Positions 13,868 through 25,053 of a stretch of DNA of 64,000 bases are shown in pieces. Below the pieces are notes generated by a model, which was not told where the DNA came from, did no database searches, and saw only the letters and a program-made list of their open reading frames with translations. The DNA lies in NCBI GenBank assembly GCA_019059635.1, contig JAGVRJ010000009.1, forward strand, positions 372,001 through 436,000, read 5' to 3'. Position 1 is the stretch's first letter. Every line of letters begins with the position of its first letter. A program made the position numbers and the translations under genes. The stretch comes from Proales similis. Lineage: Eukaryota; Rotifera; Eurotatoria; Ploima; Proalidae.

Positions 13868-15473
13868 CGGCTTTCAAGAACATAATTCGCTTTGCTGTTT
13901 GCTTACCTATTTTGCATATTACATAAAACTCATCGCCCCAAGCAGCCGACCGGACCAACAAGCAAGTGGGACCACTCTGTTGTATCAACTTAATCTTTTG
14001 CCTTTTTCAAAATTTCTCTGTCGAATTTCTCTGTCGGTCGTTTGAACTCAGACTGGAGAGTGTGGAGCGCGGATCGAAAAAATTCAACTTATGACCAGCG
14101 AGAGTAGGTTGCATGAAGGGCTCGATGCTTTGCTCGCCTCTTTATGTTGCCATGGAAACGTGGATGCGAGCGCATGCACGGCTTAACAGGGCTTGGGGGC
14201 CGACGAGACATCAACTTTGGAATATGAGTGGAGGGAGGATTTTATTATTATTGAATAGAAAGCAACAACCAGATTTGGGAGTGACTCGGTTTCTGAGATT
14301 ATTACGTGTGACTGCGCTAATATTTGACATACGTGACTTGGTTATTCGAGGCGATAAGAATTGGCAGGGGGGACACATGCTGGCTTTCGGTTTAAGAGGA
14401 GGAAAAAATGTTTTCTTGCTTTTAATGGCTTAGGAAAACACTTGTATCGATTTGGTGAGAAAAGGAATGATAGGAGGAGGCAGTTCCGATTTCGAGTTGA
14501 TCAGATGCACATGAATGCACTTAAAAATTGTTGTTTGTTGGAGAGATTAGGCACAGCCAGAGCAGGAGATGAATTTCAATAGTCACAATTAATTTACACA
14601 CACACAAGCTGAATGGTGCATGTGTTAAGTGATTGCAGCATGACATTCGAAGTAGTAGTTGTTTTGACACAACCACAAAGACGTTATGTAACGAATCGAA
14701 TAAAAATCAAATTAGAGAAGAATGCGCGGAGGAGGAGGTCGAGCAGTGCGAGAGGCCAAGGCAAGCTAATGCGTAAATGATCGAACAAGTTGCGAACGGA
14801 TTAAGCCAAGAGTCAATCTTCGTCATGATTCATTTAGCTAAGCATGTTTAATCAATCAGGTAAGCATCGAAATAGAGGCAAACAAGATGATTGCCAGCCG
14901 AGCCGAATTGATTGGACGAGTTGAGCAAAGTGAATCGGTCATTCATTCATTCAAGTGACTCGGTGCTGCACTTAATGGGCCTAACTGTCATTAATTTTGG
15001 CCAATTTTCCCATTTATCTCGTTCGTTTGCCTCTTGTCGAGCTGTGTGGCAGCAAAGTCAAAACAGACAGACTCGAGTGCACAAAACTATTCACGGCTCG
15101 TGGCCTTCTCTTAATAAGCAATTCTTGAGAACTCGAACAAACATAAATGAAGTGAAAAAGTGTATTAATTGCTACACACGCCCAGCCAATTCGCAGCTCA
15201 TTGGGCACAAGGAAATCCGTATTTGTCACAAGTGACCAAGCGCGAGAGCATTTGGCTAATGGCATTCTTGGAGACAAGTTTTAAATCGCAATATTGTTAA
15301 GCAGCTTGTCGAAGCAAACAGCCAGAGAACGGTAAACAATGTAGCGCGCGTGTCTGGGGCCCGCAATATCTGCGTGGCGGTTAAGAGGTGTTAACCAGAT
15401 TCAGAGCGAGGGTGTCGCCTGTAACCGCTTGAGACGAATACAATCTGGGATTAAGAACGGCCGAGAGAGAAAG

Positions 15474-15488
15474 GAGAGAGAGAGAGAG
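15474..15488. repeat. (GA)n microsatellite
   Basis: Perfect GA run in the LRRC56-TIS11 spacer. Confidence 0.85.
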
Positions 15489-16594
15489 GCTAATCTGAAA
15501 ACAAGTACTCAAGTGAGACTTGACAATTTGGGACCAGTCTGCTACAATGAGAAGATTTAGGTGTCAAGTTCAGTGGGGTCATGATGACGTGAGCGAGAGA
15601 GGGTGCGGATTATCGGCCCAGTTTATCTTATCTGGTCGCAGGGGTTGATGAGAATTTGAAGAGAAACGAGCTACCAATGACGCAATCTGCTCTCTTTAAT
15701 CTTGTGACCATAAAATAAGTGCATCTGACGCAACCAGGCACCACCGCGTGTGAGAGAATGAATGATGACCAAGCGAGAAAAGGGTCAAAGGAACCGACCA
15801 AAACGCCCAACTATTTTAATCGATGCGCAAACAAAATTTTTTCCCTCTCCCGCTTCTTCACATTCTGGCTTGTTTGGTCGCGCTGCTTTAGAACACAAGT
15901 GGCTACTGCTATTACACACATACAACAATTAAGACGCGCTGAAGAAAATCTACCTGAGAAGTTGACGAGTCGGAAGCGAAGCGTAAAGAGAAGAAGAAAA
16001 GAAAACTAAAATAGGAGAGTAAAGTCAAGCTGCGAAGCAAATTGGCGTCACGCGTTCTCACGAGTGGGCCCTTGTGTGTGTCTGTGTGCCGATTAAAATC
16101 TTTGCGCAATCGTAGCCGTGTCAGTCAGCCAGTCGAGCGATTAATTACACGAAACGTATTCATTTTCGCAGCGGTCGTCTGCCGTTAAGCGTTGATGTAA
16201 AAACAATGTGTCCAAGATAAGATATGGGCATTCAGTCAGCAACAAGTGGCGAACGAATTTAGATTCGAAGAAAACGATAACACACAAACGTCCCGGGCTT
16301 GTTAACTCTGGGCTTGGCACACGCCGTGTCGGCTCTCGTCGCTCCTCTGCTAATTCCGGCCCTAATAGGGCGACGCACGCCACCAAGGGGCGGAAATGGC
16401 TGCTTGCAATGTAATTAAAAGGTTTACGAGTTTAAAGTTAAAAGCAAACGACGGTGATGACGCCCCTCCCCGGTCCCAAGTCTCTTATCTTCACGCGGCG
16501 GTGAGTAGCGACGAGTAAATAAGCGTCTAGCGAATAGGTGGCGTAAAAGTTGCTTGGATTAGAGATTCGAAGGCTTTAAAAGGGCCGCGCGCGC

Positions 16595-16609
16595 GACGAC
16601 GACGACGAC
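16595..16609. repeat. (GAC)5 microsatellite after a CG-alternating run
   Basis: Five GAC units directly follow an alternating GC stretch at about 16586-16594. Confidence 0.85.
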
Positions 16610-17053
16610 ATTTAGCCCTCTAATAATAGACGCGCTCTCTCCTTCATTTCTAATGCTCATCTTACATAACCGCAGCGCGTTTGATCTGCTTATTTCCCTT
16701 AAATTAAACATCAAATACGCCCAATGGTAAATAAGTGAGCCTTAACGCTACGCTCTAAGCGCTCAGACAATATTTGCGCTGCTAATTAAATTAGAGCCGA
16801 CTGGTGGCTTGACTGTGAAAGCGGCGCCAAATCGCCGGTATGTTGAAATAAAGGAGCGATTTAGTCACGCTGGACGGCCGCCGTCGCATGTTGGCAGCGT
16901 CGGTCTGGAATCATCGACTTTGTCACCTCTTTTCTTTGCCATGCCTGAACAACGGCGACAGGCGACAAAAACAAACAGCGGAACTAATCTGGAACCGTGA
17001 AGAAATGGCGTAAAGAGAGAGGAACTGGGTGGACATGGCTGCTCGTTTAAATA

Positions 17054-17059
17054 TTTATT
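17054..17059 (-). promoter_or_regulatory. Poly(A) signal of TIS11
   Basis: AATAAA on the minus strand, about 305 nt past the stop, embedded in an AT-rich palindrome-like block. Confidence 0.6.
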
Positions 17060-17302
17060 TAAATTAACTTAGAGCAGTTTAAGACACATTGACGTGTGAA
17101 TTAGACACAAAAGCAAAGAGAGAGATTCTCAACTGAGAACTCGACAAACGTACGAATAAGAGAAATAAAAAACAAATCATTTTTTTGTCTTTCTACAAAG
17201 AAGAACAGAGACGTTATTTACAAAGTGGCCATACCCATCACACTGGCATTGGCCTTAGAAGAAAATGTCGAAAAATTTAAATAGAGAATTTAGTCTGTAG
17301 AA

Positions 17303-17309
17303 ATAAATA
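17303..17309 (-). promoter_or_regulatory. AU-rich element in the TIS11 3' UTR
   Basis: The minus strand reads CTATTTATTT, which contains the heptamer UAUUUAU, the core site of TTP/TIS11 proteins, about 55 nt past the stop codon. Vertebrate TTP mRNA is known to be bound and destabilised by its own product. The same loop is inferred here. Confidence 0.55.
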
Positions 17310-17364
17310 GAGCGACAGTCAGCCAGATGTCGACTGCCGGCTAGTAAGACGCCTAGTGGGCGAG

Positions 17365-18072
17365 TTAGAAGATGGTCGTGTCTGGACCGGTCGAGTAGAT
17401 GTTGTTGAGAATGTCGTTCACAAGTCGATTGGTGTGCGTCTCGTAGTCGCTCGGTGTCAAGTAACCGGACGAGAACTGAAATATGGGCGCCGAGTCGGGC
17501 GAGAGGGAGCGGCTCGACGGAGGCGTGATTGCAGTGCTCGAGCCACTGGATCCGACGAAAGTTGCCGGGCCGTGGTGAGCCAACTCGCTTGTGCGCAAAA
17601 TGCCCAACAAGTTGTCCGACGTGTACAACTGACCGTCGGTGCACATCAGCAAGCCGGTGTTTATCTGCAGCGGCACCGATCGATTTACCGCAGGATGTTT
17701 GGCATCCGTGTGAGTGTCGTGAACAAAGTGGCAACGTGGCCCGTACGGGCAGTAGCCGGTCGCATGGAATGTGCGGCACAGTTCAGTCTTGTACTTGGGA
17801 TGACGGACCATTGTCCTAAGCTCGGCCTGGCCGTGGGCAAACTGACACTTATCGCCGTACTTGCAGTTGCCGCTCTCCTGGAACGATCGGCACAACTCGG
17901 TCTTGTATCGGCTGGTCGCCGAGTGGCTTGCGTGCGACGGCGAGTTCTCTTTGCCACTGGCAAGTTGAACTAGTCCCGATTTAGCCTCGTTGGATCGTAC
18001 TGAGCGAACACTATCGCAAGGAGAAGTGTGAACGTAGCTAGTGAACATTCTGTTGGTTTGCTGTTGAATCAT
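17365..18072 (-). CDS. ZFP36: TIS11/ZFP36-family CCCH zinc-finger mRNA-decay protein
   Basis: Single-exon gene, 235 aa. Two tandem CCCH fingers, each led by the family's (R/K)YKTELCR: finger 1 uses C61, C70, C76 and H80; finger 2 uses C99, C108, C114 and H118. Both are C-x8-C-x5-C-x3-H with the standard 18-residue spacer. Such proteins bind UAUUUAU in mRNA 3' UTRs and recruit deadenylases in the cytoplasm. The flanks are Ser/Pro-rich ([10 protein letters not shown]), typical sites of kinase control. I cannot find the conserved C-terminal NOT1-binding motif of vertebrate TTP in the last 15 residues. A TATA box lies about 115 nt upstream. Vertebrate homologues have one intron, here absent. Confidence 0.95.
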   Translation of the reverse strand: MIQQQTNRMFTSYVHTSPCDSVRSVRSNEAKSGLVQLASGKENSPSHASHSATSRYKTELCRSFQESGNCKYGDKCQFAHGQAELRTMVRHPKYKTELCRTFHATGYCPYGPRCHFVHDTHTDAKHPAVNRSVPLQINTGLLMCTDGQLYTSDNLLGILRTSELAHHGPATFVGSSGSSTAITPPSSRSLSPDSAPIFQFSSGYLTPSDYETHTNRLVNDILNNIYSTGPDTTIF

Positions 18073-18186
18073 TTCTGCTTGTTGCTTCTTGAGCTTCAGA
18101 GTGAGTGAGTGAATCGAGTTTTGGTTTCGAGACTTTTCTCGTCAATCTGAACTGAGAATGTTGATGAAATAGAGGTGGTGAAGCAA

Positions 18187-18194
18187 TATTTATA
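18187..18194 (-). promoter_or_regulatory. TATA box of TIS11
   Basis: TATAAATA on the minus strand, about 115 nt upstream of the ATG. It predicts transcription starting near 18157 and a 5' UTR of about 85 nt. CCAAT motifs lie further upstream (next entry). A TATA promoter fits an inducible early-response gene. Confidence 0.6.
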
Positions 18195-18258
18195 CTTAGA
18201 CAATAAAACCGGGGCCAAGCTGGCCAATTAAAAGAATAGGCCCAGCCCATGCGCGCAG

Positions 18259-18265
18259 CCAATCA
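18259..18265. promoter_or_regulatory. CCAAT-box motif upstream of TIS11
   Basis: CCAATCA, about 65 bp beyond the TATA box relative to the gene and inside AGCCAATCAGAGCG, resembles an NF-Y site. Another CCAAT lies nearer, at about 18224. Confidence 0.4.
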
Positions 18266-20845
18266 GAGCGCGGCAAAATTAAGTAACATCGAGTGTGTGT
18301 TCTTCTTATGTGTTGACGGCGCCGAGGTGCCAGGGAGAGAAGGCCTCGGCCATAGAGACCTCATTAAGGCGCCGGTCCAAATTGGATTATTTAATGTCAC
18401 TTGGGCTGCTATGGCTGTTGTTGTTTTGGATGCAAAGGTCCTGTCTGCTGCTGCTGCTGGCACATGTGAACCAGGTAGTAAAGCAATTAGAACCATAAAT
18501 CAGCTAATTATCACATGGTGTTCGAATTGGGTCGCACAGTTCCCGGACGACGTCTCTCTGTCGGATGATCACCGCAATAGTCAACAACAACAGCAGTCAA
18601 GCTGTGGCTATTGACGACCGCGGTGCGCTTCTTACAGAAAGAAACAATGAGAGCAGACTCGTTGCGCATGGCGCATCAATCGAAGCGACATGCAAATTTG
18701 CTAAGGCGCCTGTGAGCGTCTCGCTTCGACAGGCCAAGAATTTCGCAGCGTGATTGTTAGTCAAACCACGCGTTTTCTTGGCACCTTTCAAACAAGATTC
18801 AAATAAAATACGAATTAGGCACTAAGAAAATAAAAGGCGCTTGTAGTGAGATTCCACGAGTTAAATGATGCGACTCAATGGCCTTGGTCGCAGCACAATA
18901 ACGACAACAACAACAACACGAATTAATCGTCCACACGCACTCATTAGAATCGGCAACGAGCTGACAATCCGGACAAGCGCGTGTTGGTGCAAATCGCCAA
19001 GAGAGTCGAATTCAAATCATATTTGGAGATTCGTTCGTTCACTCGTTCGCCTCACACTCATTGACGAGGCACATCATGCGCTCGAGTGCAGGTGAGAGGC
19101 ACGAGAGCGTTTATCTGATGGCAGAGAGAGAGAGAGACGCGCGGTAGCGGTTGTCGGCTCTGCCGCCCGTCAGTCGATTAAGGTGGCCGCGTCTACTCGA
19201 GAAGGGATGAAAGGCTCGTTTGAGCCGGCCGGGATTTGCCTGACTATTCTTCCAGTCGATTTCACCTTTGGCCGCTGCACTGAGCTCTGATCACCTACAG
19301 ATGCTGGCCGATAAGAATAAAACGATTATCGTGCTGAGATCGAATGATAAGTCGGCTCGATTGCTGTGCCTAGTTGCCGCCATCGCAGCAGCCTCTTCTC
19401 ACATGCTCGTCAATGCGCGCCCAATAAAAACAATCAATCAAGCGCAGACGTTCTCTTCAATCATTCCGGTCCCCGTTGGACGTCTTGCTTATTTTCATTT
19501 TACACTTGCTACTGTTCGTTAAACGCCCATCCAGCGGCCTCTTGCTGTCTTCGCCACTTGAAATCGGGCCCTTTTACGACCCGTATCGCACCAAGCGACC
19601 ACCGCCGTCTGCTCGTTCGGCCCCATCGGTCTCCCTTTTAAACAACATGACCTAATCGCAGCTTTATGACGCCAACTTCAAAATGCCAAACAATAAACTG
19701 AAGAGCGATAAAAATCTGCCGTGCAGCCACCACCCCTCTCTATTGTGATTATCTTGTCGATTGCAACCCAAGCGTATCCGCTGCCGCTCGTGTCTGACAC
19801 CTCGGCCACACACACACACCTGAGCTTAGGTGACGAATACGACGACGACGACGGGCAGATGTGCGCCACACAGTTTCGCTTTTGTTCGCATGCATGTCAA
19901 TAGGTGTATTATCATTGTTTGAATCGAGCCGCACCGTGCAGCACCGGAGGCAACCACGTGGCTCTCCTGTTCACCTGCTAATTACAGCCCATGCACAACA
20001 AGAGCCGCCGAAAGCCTGACAGCTCAGCTCAGTCAGTTAGACAGCGAGCGTTCTATTCCGTCGAAATTGAGTCCTTGGCCCCCGTGGCTCGCTCTCTGCA
20101 AGCCTTCTTCTAGCTGTCAATTTTGTGTGTTTGCTCATTTAGATTGAACACAACACTTGTCGGCCCTATCTCGGACCATTTACTCTAATTGCACAATCAC
20201 GCTCTGTCTCTTTGTTTATGTACACACTCTCTGCTCGTCGTCGCCGTAGTCTGCCCACTGCGTGCTTGCTTCCCTGCCGGACGTCTAGTGTTTGAATAAG
20301 AGCCACTAGAAGCGAGTAATTTCTCAAGATCTTATCTTTAAGTGCATGACTCGAAATGACTTGTCATGCAGCGATGTCTATTCCAAAAACAGTTCACCGG
20401 AAATGCACTGCTGACTTGCGGACCGCAGCTAATCAATACCAAGTCTCTTGTTTCGTCATCGACACGAGAATAGTAATTCGATTCGCTTGCATGGCGCAGA
20501 GTGCAAAATTCGAAAAGAATAGGCAACAACGGAAATGGATATCCAATGCCCGATTGTTTACTCTCCACCGTAATTTCATTCACCAAACAAAACAAATGGC
20601 CACAATTGGTGTTTTTCTATTAGTAATTATTATTGTAAACTGGACAAGATAAGAATCGAGGTCCCAGAGCGCGACTAGTAAATACATTGACGAGCCCTCT
20701 CACTTGGCCTCATGGTGAGAGGGAGAGAAGGGCGGGCAAGTGAGAGGTTTATATCTGGAGAGAATGGCAACGGTCAGACAACGCACAGCCAGTCGAGTCG
20801 TGTAAGACGATAGTGGCCGTTTGTATCATGAGCGGTGTCTCTCTG

Positions 20846-23800
20846 TTAACAACAGCTCTTCTTCTCTTTGAGCTTTAGATTTAGCACATCCTCTATTTGC
20901 TTATCTTCCTTCTCCTGTAAGACCCTGTGTGCAAGCATTCAGATGTTGCGAGACAAACAAACAAATCGATTAGGGACTGCATGAAAAAGATGGGCCGGCA
21001 GATTGGCTTACCTAGCGATTGATTCGATTGTTTCGATTATGTTCTTGCCTTGTTTAGAGCTCGTCTCGAAAAAGAGTGCGCCGTACTCCTAAACAACAAT
21101 AGCACAAAATTGAATAAGCGGCCGCATCTACTGAATTGAATAAGAAGAAGAAGAAGAAGAAGAGGAGAAAGAAAGAAGAATTGAATAGGAACAATAGGAC
21201 GCCGATTGAGGTGCAAATGAAGATAATCAGGAATGAAACAAGCGGCAGTTGTCTTACGTCGGCTAGTTTGGCGCCGTCTTTGTACTTGACCACGCGAGTA
21301 TCATCCTCTTCACACAAGTCGACTTTGTTTCCAATTATAGTCAGAAAGCAGTCGTCCGTTGCGCACTCTTTTATTGAGCTTATCCAATTGCGCAGGCTCT
21401 TAAACGATTGCTCGGACGTTACGTCATACATGCAAATCACGCCGTCCGCCTTTCTAAAGTACTGTTTCGTAATGCTTCTATAGCGCTCCTGGCCGGCCTA
21501 TTGTCAGTCGAGTTATCGTCTACGCAACGAAATGATTGCCTCAGTCTGTCTGCCTTACCGTGTCCCAGAGCTGAAGGGCGATCACTCGGCCGTCGATCAT
21601 TATTGACTTTACCTGAAAGTCGACACCTTTTGAGAACCCGTGGGGCTGAAGAAATGACGATTTAAAGTGCGCGATTCGGCTTGTCACCTATTGTGGTGTT
21701 GAATGACTCTCGGAAAGAATTGTTACAAAAGCGCTGCACAAAGCTCGTCTTTCCCACGCCAGAATCGCCTTGGTTTAAGCGTCGATTTATACAAATGCTC
21801 GTCGCGCTCTAGATTGAGTTTGAAACCTATGAGGACGATCTTGAAGACTCGATCGGGCGTCGCATTGTGCGGCACGTTGAATATATCTACAATTGACCGG
21901 GCGGAATGAGCGCCCACCGGCTGGCCTCGCTGCATAAGTGTCGTTTCATTCGAGTATGATATGGAATTTCTGGTAAAAAAATTGGAGAGCAACAATTAGA
22001 ATCGAATTTGGCTGCGCACCACGCGCTGAAATGGGACGCAGAAGAAGGAGAATTCTATCGACGTCGACTCGCCTAGGTGAAATGGACAAACCAAAAAGAC
22101 TTTTACTTGGCCGAAGAGTTTTTGCGCGACTTGCGGCTACTGCTGCCACGCCGCAAGTACATGATCTTCAGATTCGACTGACGGCACTTGCTATATATCG
22201 AGCTGTCTATGTGATCAAGCGAAATGTCTTCGGTGTCTGTGGACAAATCAATTGTGCTCAGTGTAGAAAGATCGCTCTTGAAACTCATTCTAACGCCACC
22301 ACCAACTATCTTTAAAGCTTCCTATCGACGGTCTCGTTTCATCTCTAGAATAATTCTTTCGTTTGCCCTCTCTCTCTCTCCTTCTGTTTGATCGGCCCTA
22401 TCAGCTTTGCTTGCAAGCTCGGTGGCCACCATTATTATTTGAGGGACATTTGCATATTTATGGAACGGGAACAGATGTCTCGTTCACAAGTCTCACAGGC
22501 CTGACGAATCGAGTCGATAAAACGCAAAACACGGCTTGCTCTCTCCCTCCTTGCCTCTCTCTCTCTCTCTTGCTCACTCTTTCTCTCGCAACTCAGCTTG
22601 TCATAATGGTCGAGATGATAATAATCAACACACAAATAGAAAAGCGTAGAACAAGCCAGGCCAATTACATTTGAGGTGACGCATCGTTTGGAAGAACGAA
22701 CGACTCATTTACAACCGCATGATTTGAAAACTCGTCGTCCTCGCTCAGATCGCTGACGTTCACAATCGGGCTGAAGTTGATCAAGTCTTGTCTAGGCCAC
22801 AAGTTGATTCGAGAGCGGCAAATGCAAACTGCTCGAAAGTTTCAACTCACTCTGATTGTGAAAGGTAGTCGGATAGAACTGACTCTTGCTTGCCAACGAG
22901 CCGATGATTGTTGGCCGAACTCACTGCTCGCGAACTGATCGTCTGTAAACTCGTCGCGATTAGAACTTGGCCTCTTGCGCCAACACTCGTGGCCTTACTT
23001 TGTTGGAGAGTTCGTCGCGTTCGTCCTGAAGTCTCCTGTTTAGCTCTCTTGATTTGTGAAATTAGAATGCAACCATGAACAAGGTGATCAGTGAGATCAG
23101 GTTACTTTAAAAGTTCCAGTTCTCTGATCAGACTCTCACGTTCGGCCGCTATGTTCTCTGTGACTGTCAGCGCCTGTCTGGTTGTTTGAAGCGAGCCCGA
23201 CTGGTTAGAGAGCGGCAAGAACTGGCACAAGCAAGCACCTTTACCTGGCGCGGACCAACTTGTCTTCTTTAGTCTGCTTTTGCAGATCGTCGATTTTCTG
23301 CCTCGTGTTCTCCAGGTTCTTGTACGTTTCGTTCAGCTTTTCCTCAAGTTCTGTCTTTTCCTTCACATTTTCAGGCGGCCAAATCAAGCTTTCTTTAAGA
23401 CTTAAGCAGGTCGTTGAGCGAGCCGCTCACCCGAAGCAGACGTTCGTTCTCCAGCTTTTGCTGATGTTCGTTTAGATTTATGCTGGAGAACTTTTCCTCC
23501 AACCGCTTCTGCTGCTTGAGCGATTCTTGAAGCTGCCGCTCTTTGTCGATCAGCTCCTGTTCGAGTCTTTCTTTAATTTCCAGCTCTTTGCGCTTTTCCT
23601 TTTCGATTCGGTGATTTGAGCGAAAACTTGAACCGTGCCCAAAGTTCTGCTTACCTCCGCGACGATTCGACTCTTCTCCGCCTTTATCTCCGCTTCCATT
23701 TCTTCGTACAACTTTCTTATCTGCTCGTCGTAGGTGCTCGATTTGCTTGATTTTTCGGTTGATTGCTGATTAGCAGAGTAGACATCCAACAGTTGAACGA

Positions 23801-24398
23801 TTCTTACTTGTGCAGGGCGGACTCGAGCATGGAGAAATCCTGTCGAGTTCGCATTATCTCCTCGCTCACATTCTGGATGAAGCCCTCGAAGATTTTCTGC
23901 GCGTTCGGGTCCTCTTTGCGCAGCTTTTTCCACAGCTCTTTGAGATTCGACTCTCTTTCGATTGAAGAATTCACTTGGGAAAAGGGACATTTCGACAGTG
24001 AAAATCGGTCCGTACCCGGTCATGAGATATTCGGCGCCCAACGACTTCATTGTGTCCCTGAACGTTTCATCTTCGTCGCCAGAGTCGGCGTCGACAGAGC
24101 CGGCCGCAGCGACCTCGGCCTCAAACGTCTGATTGAACTCGGTGCCAATGAAACTGCTGAAGCCGGCAATGAACTCTTCGAGTGTGAGGAATCCGTTTGA
24201 GTTTGTGTCCAACGAGTCGAAGACATCCTCCAGAATCTCAGGCGAGGTGGCCAGGCTCTCTTGCATTCGACGCATGTCGATCTTGTTTATGAAGCCTTTG
24301 TCGTTGATGTCGCACATTCTAAACAGCTCGACCGCTCGCTGCCGAACCATCTCGCGCATCTCCTGCTTGCTCACCGTCTCCGCCACTCTCCTATTCAT
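20846..24398 (-). CDS. CRACR2A: EF-hand / coiled-coil / Rab GTPase (CRACR2A-RASEF family)
   Basis: Sixteen exons join in frame to 703 aa: 24398-24016, 23954-23808, 23745-23655, 23598-23431, 23360-23245, 23177-23106, 23047-22999, 22942-22851, 22791-22669, 22289-22107, 21969-21827, 21768-21688, 21626-21559, 21497-21258, 21088-21012 and 20924-20846. Two N-terminal EF-hands: loop 30-41 ends in Asp instead of Glu; loop 64-75 (DTNSNGFLTLEE) is canonical. Long charged coiled coil to about 350, then a Ser-rich linker. The C-terminal Rab domain has GDSGVGKTS (523-531), DTAGQERYR (571-579) and NKVD (629-632), and ends KKSCC, a double-cysteine prenylation site. Large Rabs of this type link calcium to membrane traffic or store-operated calcium entry. 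The Rab core and KKSCC end favour CRACR2A over RASEF; it may descend from before that split. Confidence 0.92.
22290..22668 (-). other. Longest CRACR2A-like intron, with in-frame stop right after the donor
   Basis: Intron 9 is 379 bp against about 60 bp for most others in this gene. If it is not spliced, the frame reads ATG TAA immediately across the donor. A retained-intron transcript would therefore encode an EF-hand and coiled-coil protein of about 414 aa without the Rab domain. A CT microsatellite lies inside (22555-22570). I saw no canonical AATAAA in it. Confidence 0.5.
22555..22570. repeat. (CT)n microsatellite in an intron
   Basis: Perfect CT run inside intron 9 of the CRACR2A-like gene. 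Confidence 0.85.
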
Positions 24399-24419
24399 AC
24401 TCTCTTCTTCTGACTGTAT

Positions 24420-24438
24420 TGTTGTTGTTGTTGTTGTT
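24420..24438. repeat. (TTG)n trinucleotide repeat
   Basis: Six GTT units about 25 bp upstream of the CRACR2A-like start codon. Confidence 0.85.
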
Positions 24439-24977
24439 TTCTAGAACCATTGAGTTAATTTATGATCAAGTTGCTATTAACGTCAAGTGACCTAATTCGG
24501 GATAAAGGTGAGATGAAAGACTTTTTTGGCTCGGTTTTGCTTGTTTGCCGTAAGAGATTGACTGAAGTGTTGTCGCGCAGGCGCTTTCAACAACTCGTTA
24601 GCCATGCGCTGCGTCATGCATTCGAGAGCTAGAGCGGGCAGACTGGGTCGCGCCTTGATCATATGTCACCGCTTAGTGTGTTCGTGAGTGCGAGCGTGTG
24701 TGTAGCAAGTTTTTTATTTCAATTCGTTTCGTTTAAAAAAAAAAACAGATTGCCTCTGCCAAGTCTTCACTCGAATGTCTCATTATGTGATCACAGAACT
24801 TCTAAAAATGCAGCCAATCGATCGTACAGGACATTCTGTTGGTTGTCACCTGCTGAAAGTTGACACCGCTCGACACTTTTTCTCATTTAAATAAATAAAA
24901 CGCTCACTCTTCTTGAAGCGTGTGCATTCCAAATTGAAATATCTAATATTGAAATATGAAGCAACAGAATGCAAAAT

Positions 24978-24982
24978 AAAAA
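24978..24982 (-). terminator. RNA polymerase III terminator of tRNA-Gly
   Basis: Five T's on the minus strand directly follow the tRNA discriminator base, as expected for Pol III termination. Confidence 0.85.
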
Positions 24983-25053
24983 TGCACTGGCCGGGAATCG
25001 AACCCGGGCCGCCCGCGTGGCAGGCGAGCATTCTACCACTGAACCACCAGTGC
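24983..25053 (-). tRNA. tRNA-Gly (anticodon GCC)
   Basis: 71 nt, no intron, and nearly identical to the animal tRNA-Gly(GCC) consensus. The acceptor stem pairs GCACTGG with CCAGTGC, discriminator A, no encoded CCA. The anticodon GCC is at 25021-25019 in loop CTGCCAC. Internal promoters are visible: A box TGGTTCAGTGG and B box GGTTCGATTCC. It reads GGC and GGT codons. Confidence 0.97.

Larger units (their letters stand above)
13735..17364. other. Gene-free 3.6 kb between LRRC56 and TIS11
   Basis: I find no supported gene. It contains a GT microsatellite (13853-13867), a GA run (15474-15488), an alternating GC run followed by (GAC)5 (about 16586-16609), and many short AT-rich blocks. The right end (about 17050-17364) is the TIS11 3' UTR. 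The rest may be regulatory. Confidence 0.55.
18073..20845. other. TIS11 upstream region and CRACR2A-like 3' flank
   Basis: About 2.8 kb without a supported gene. The left 200 bp is the TIS11 promoter. The rest has scattered short repeats: CTG at 18448, ACA at 18904, GA at 19122-19135, ACAC at 19809 and GAC at 19840. I did not find a canonical minus-strand AATAAA just past the CRACR2A-like stop. Confidence 0.5.
24399..24982. other. Upstream region of the CRACR2A-like gene
   Basis: About 580 bp between the CRACR2A-like ATG and the tRNA 3' end. It contains a GTT/AAC repeat at 24420-24438, probably in the 5' UTR, and a short A-run at about 24735. No coding evidence. Confidence 0.5.

Noticed and set aside
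13735-17364. Several ORFs of 60-107 codons in the LRRC56-TIS11 spacer
   Set aside because: No domain similarity, stop-rich neighbouring frames, no splice partners and frequent low complexity.
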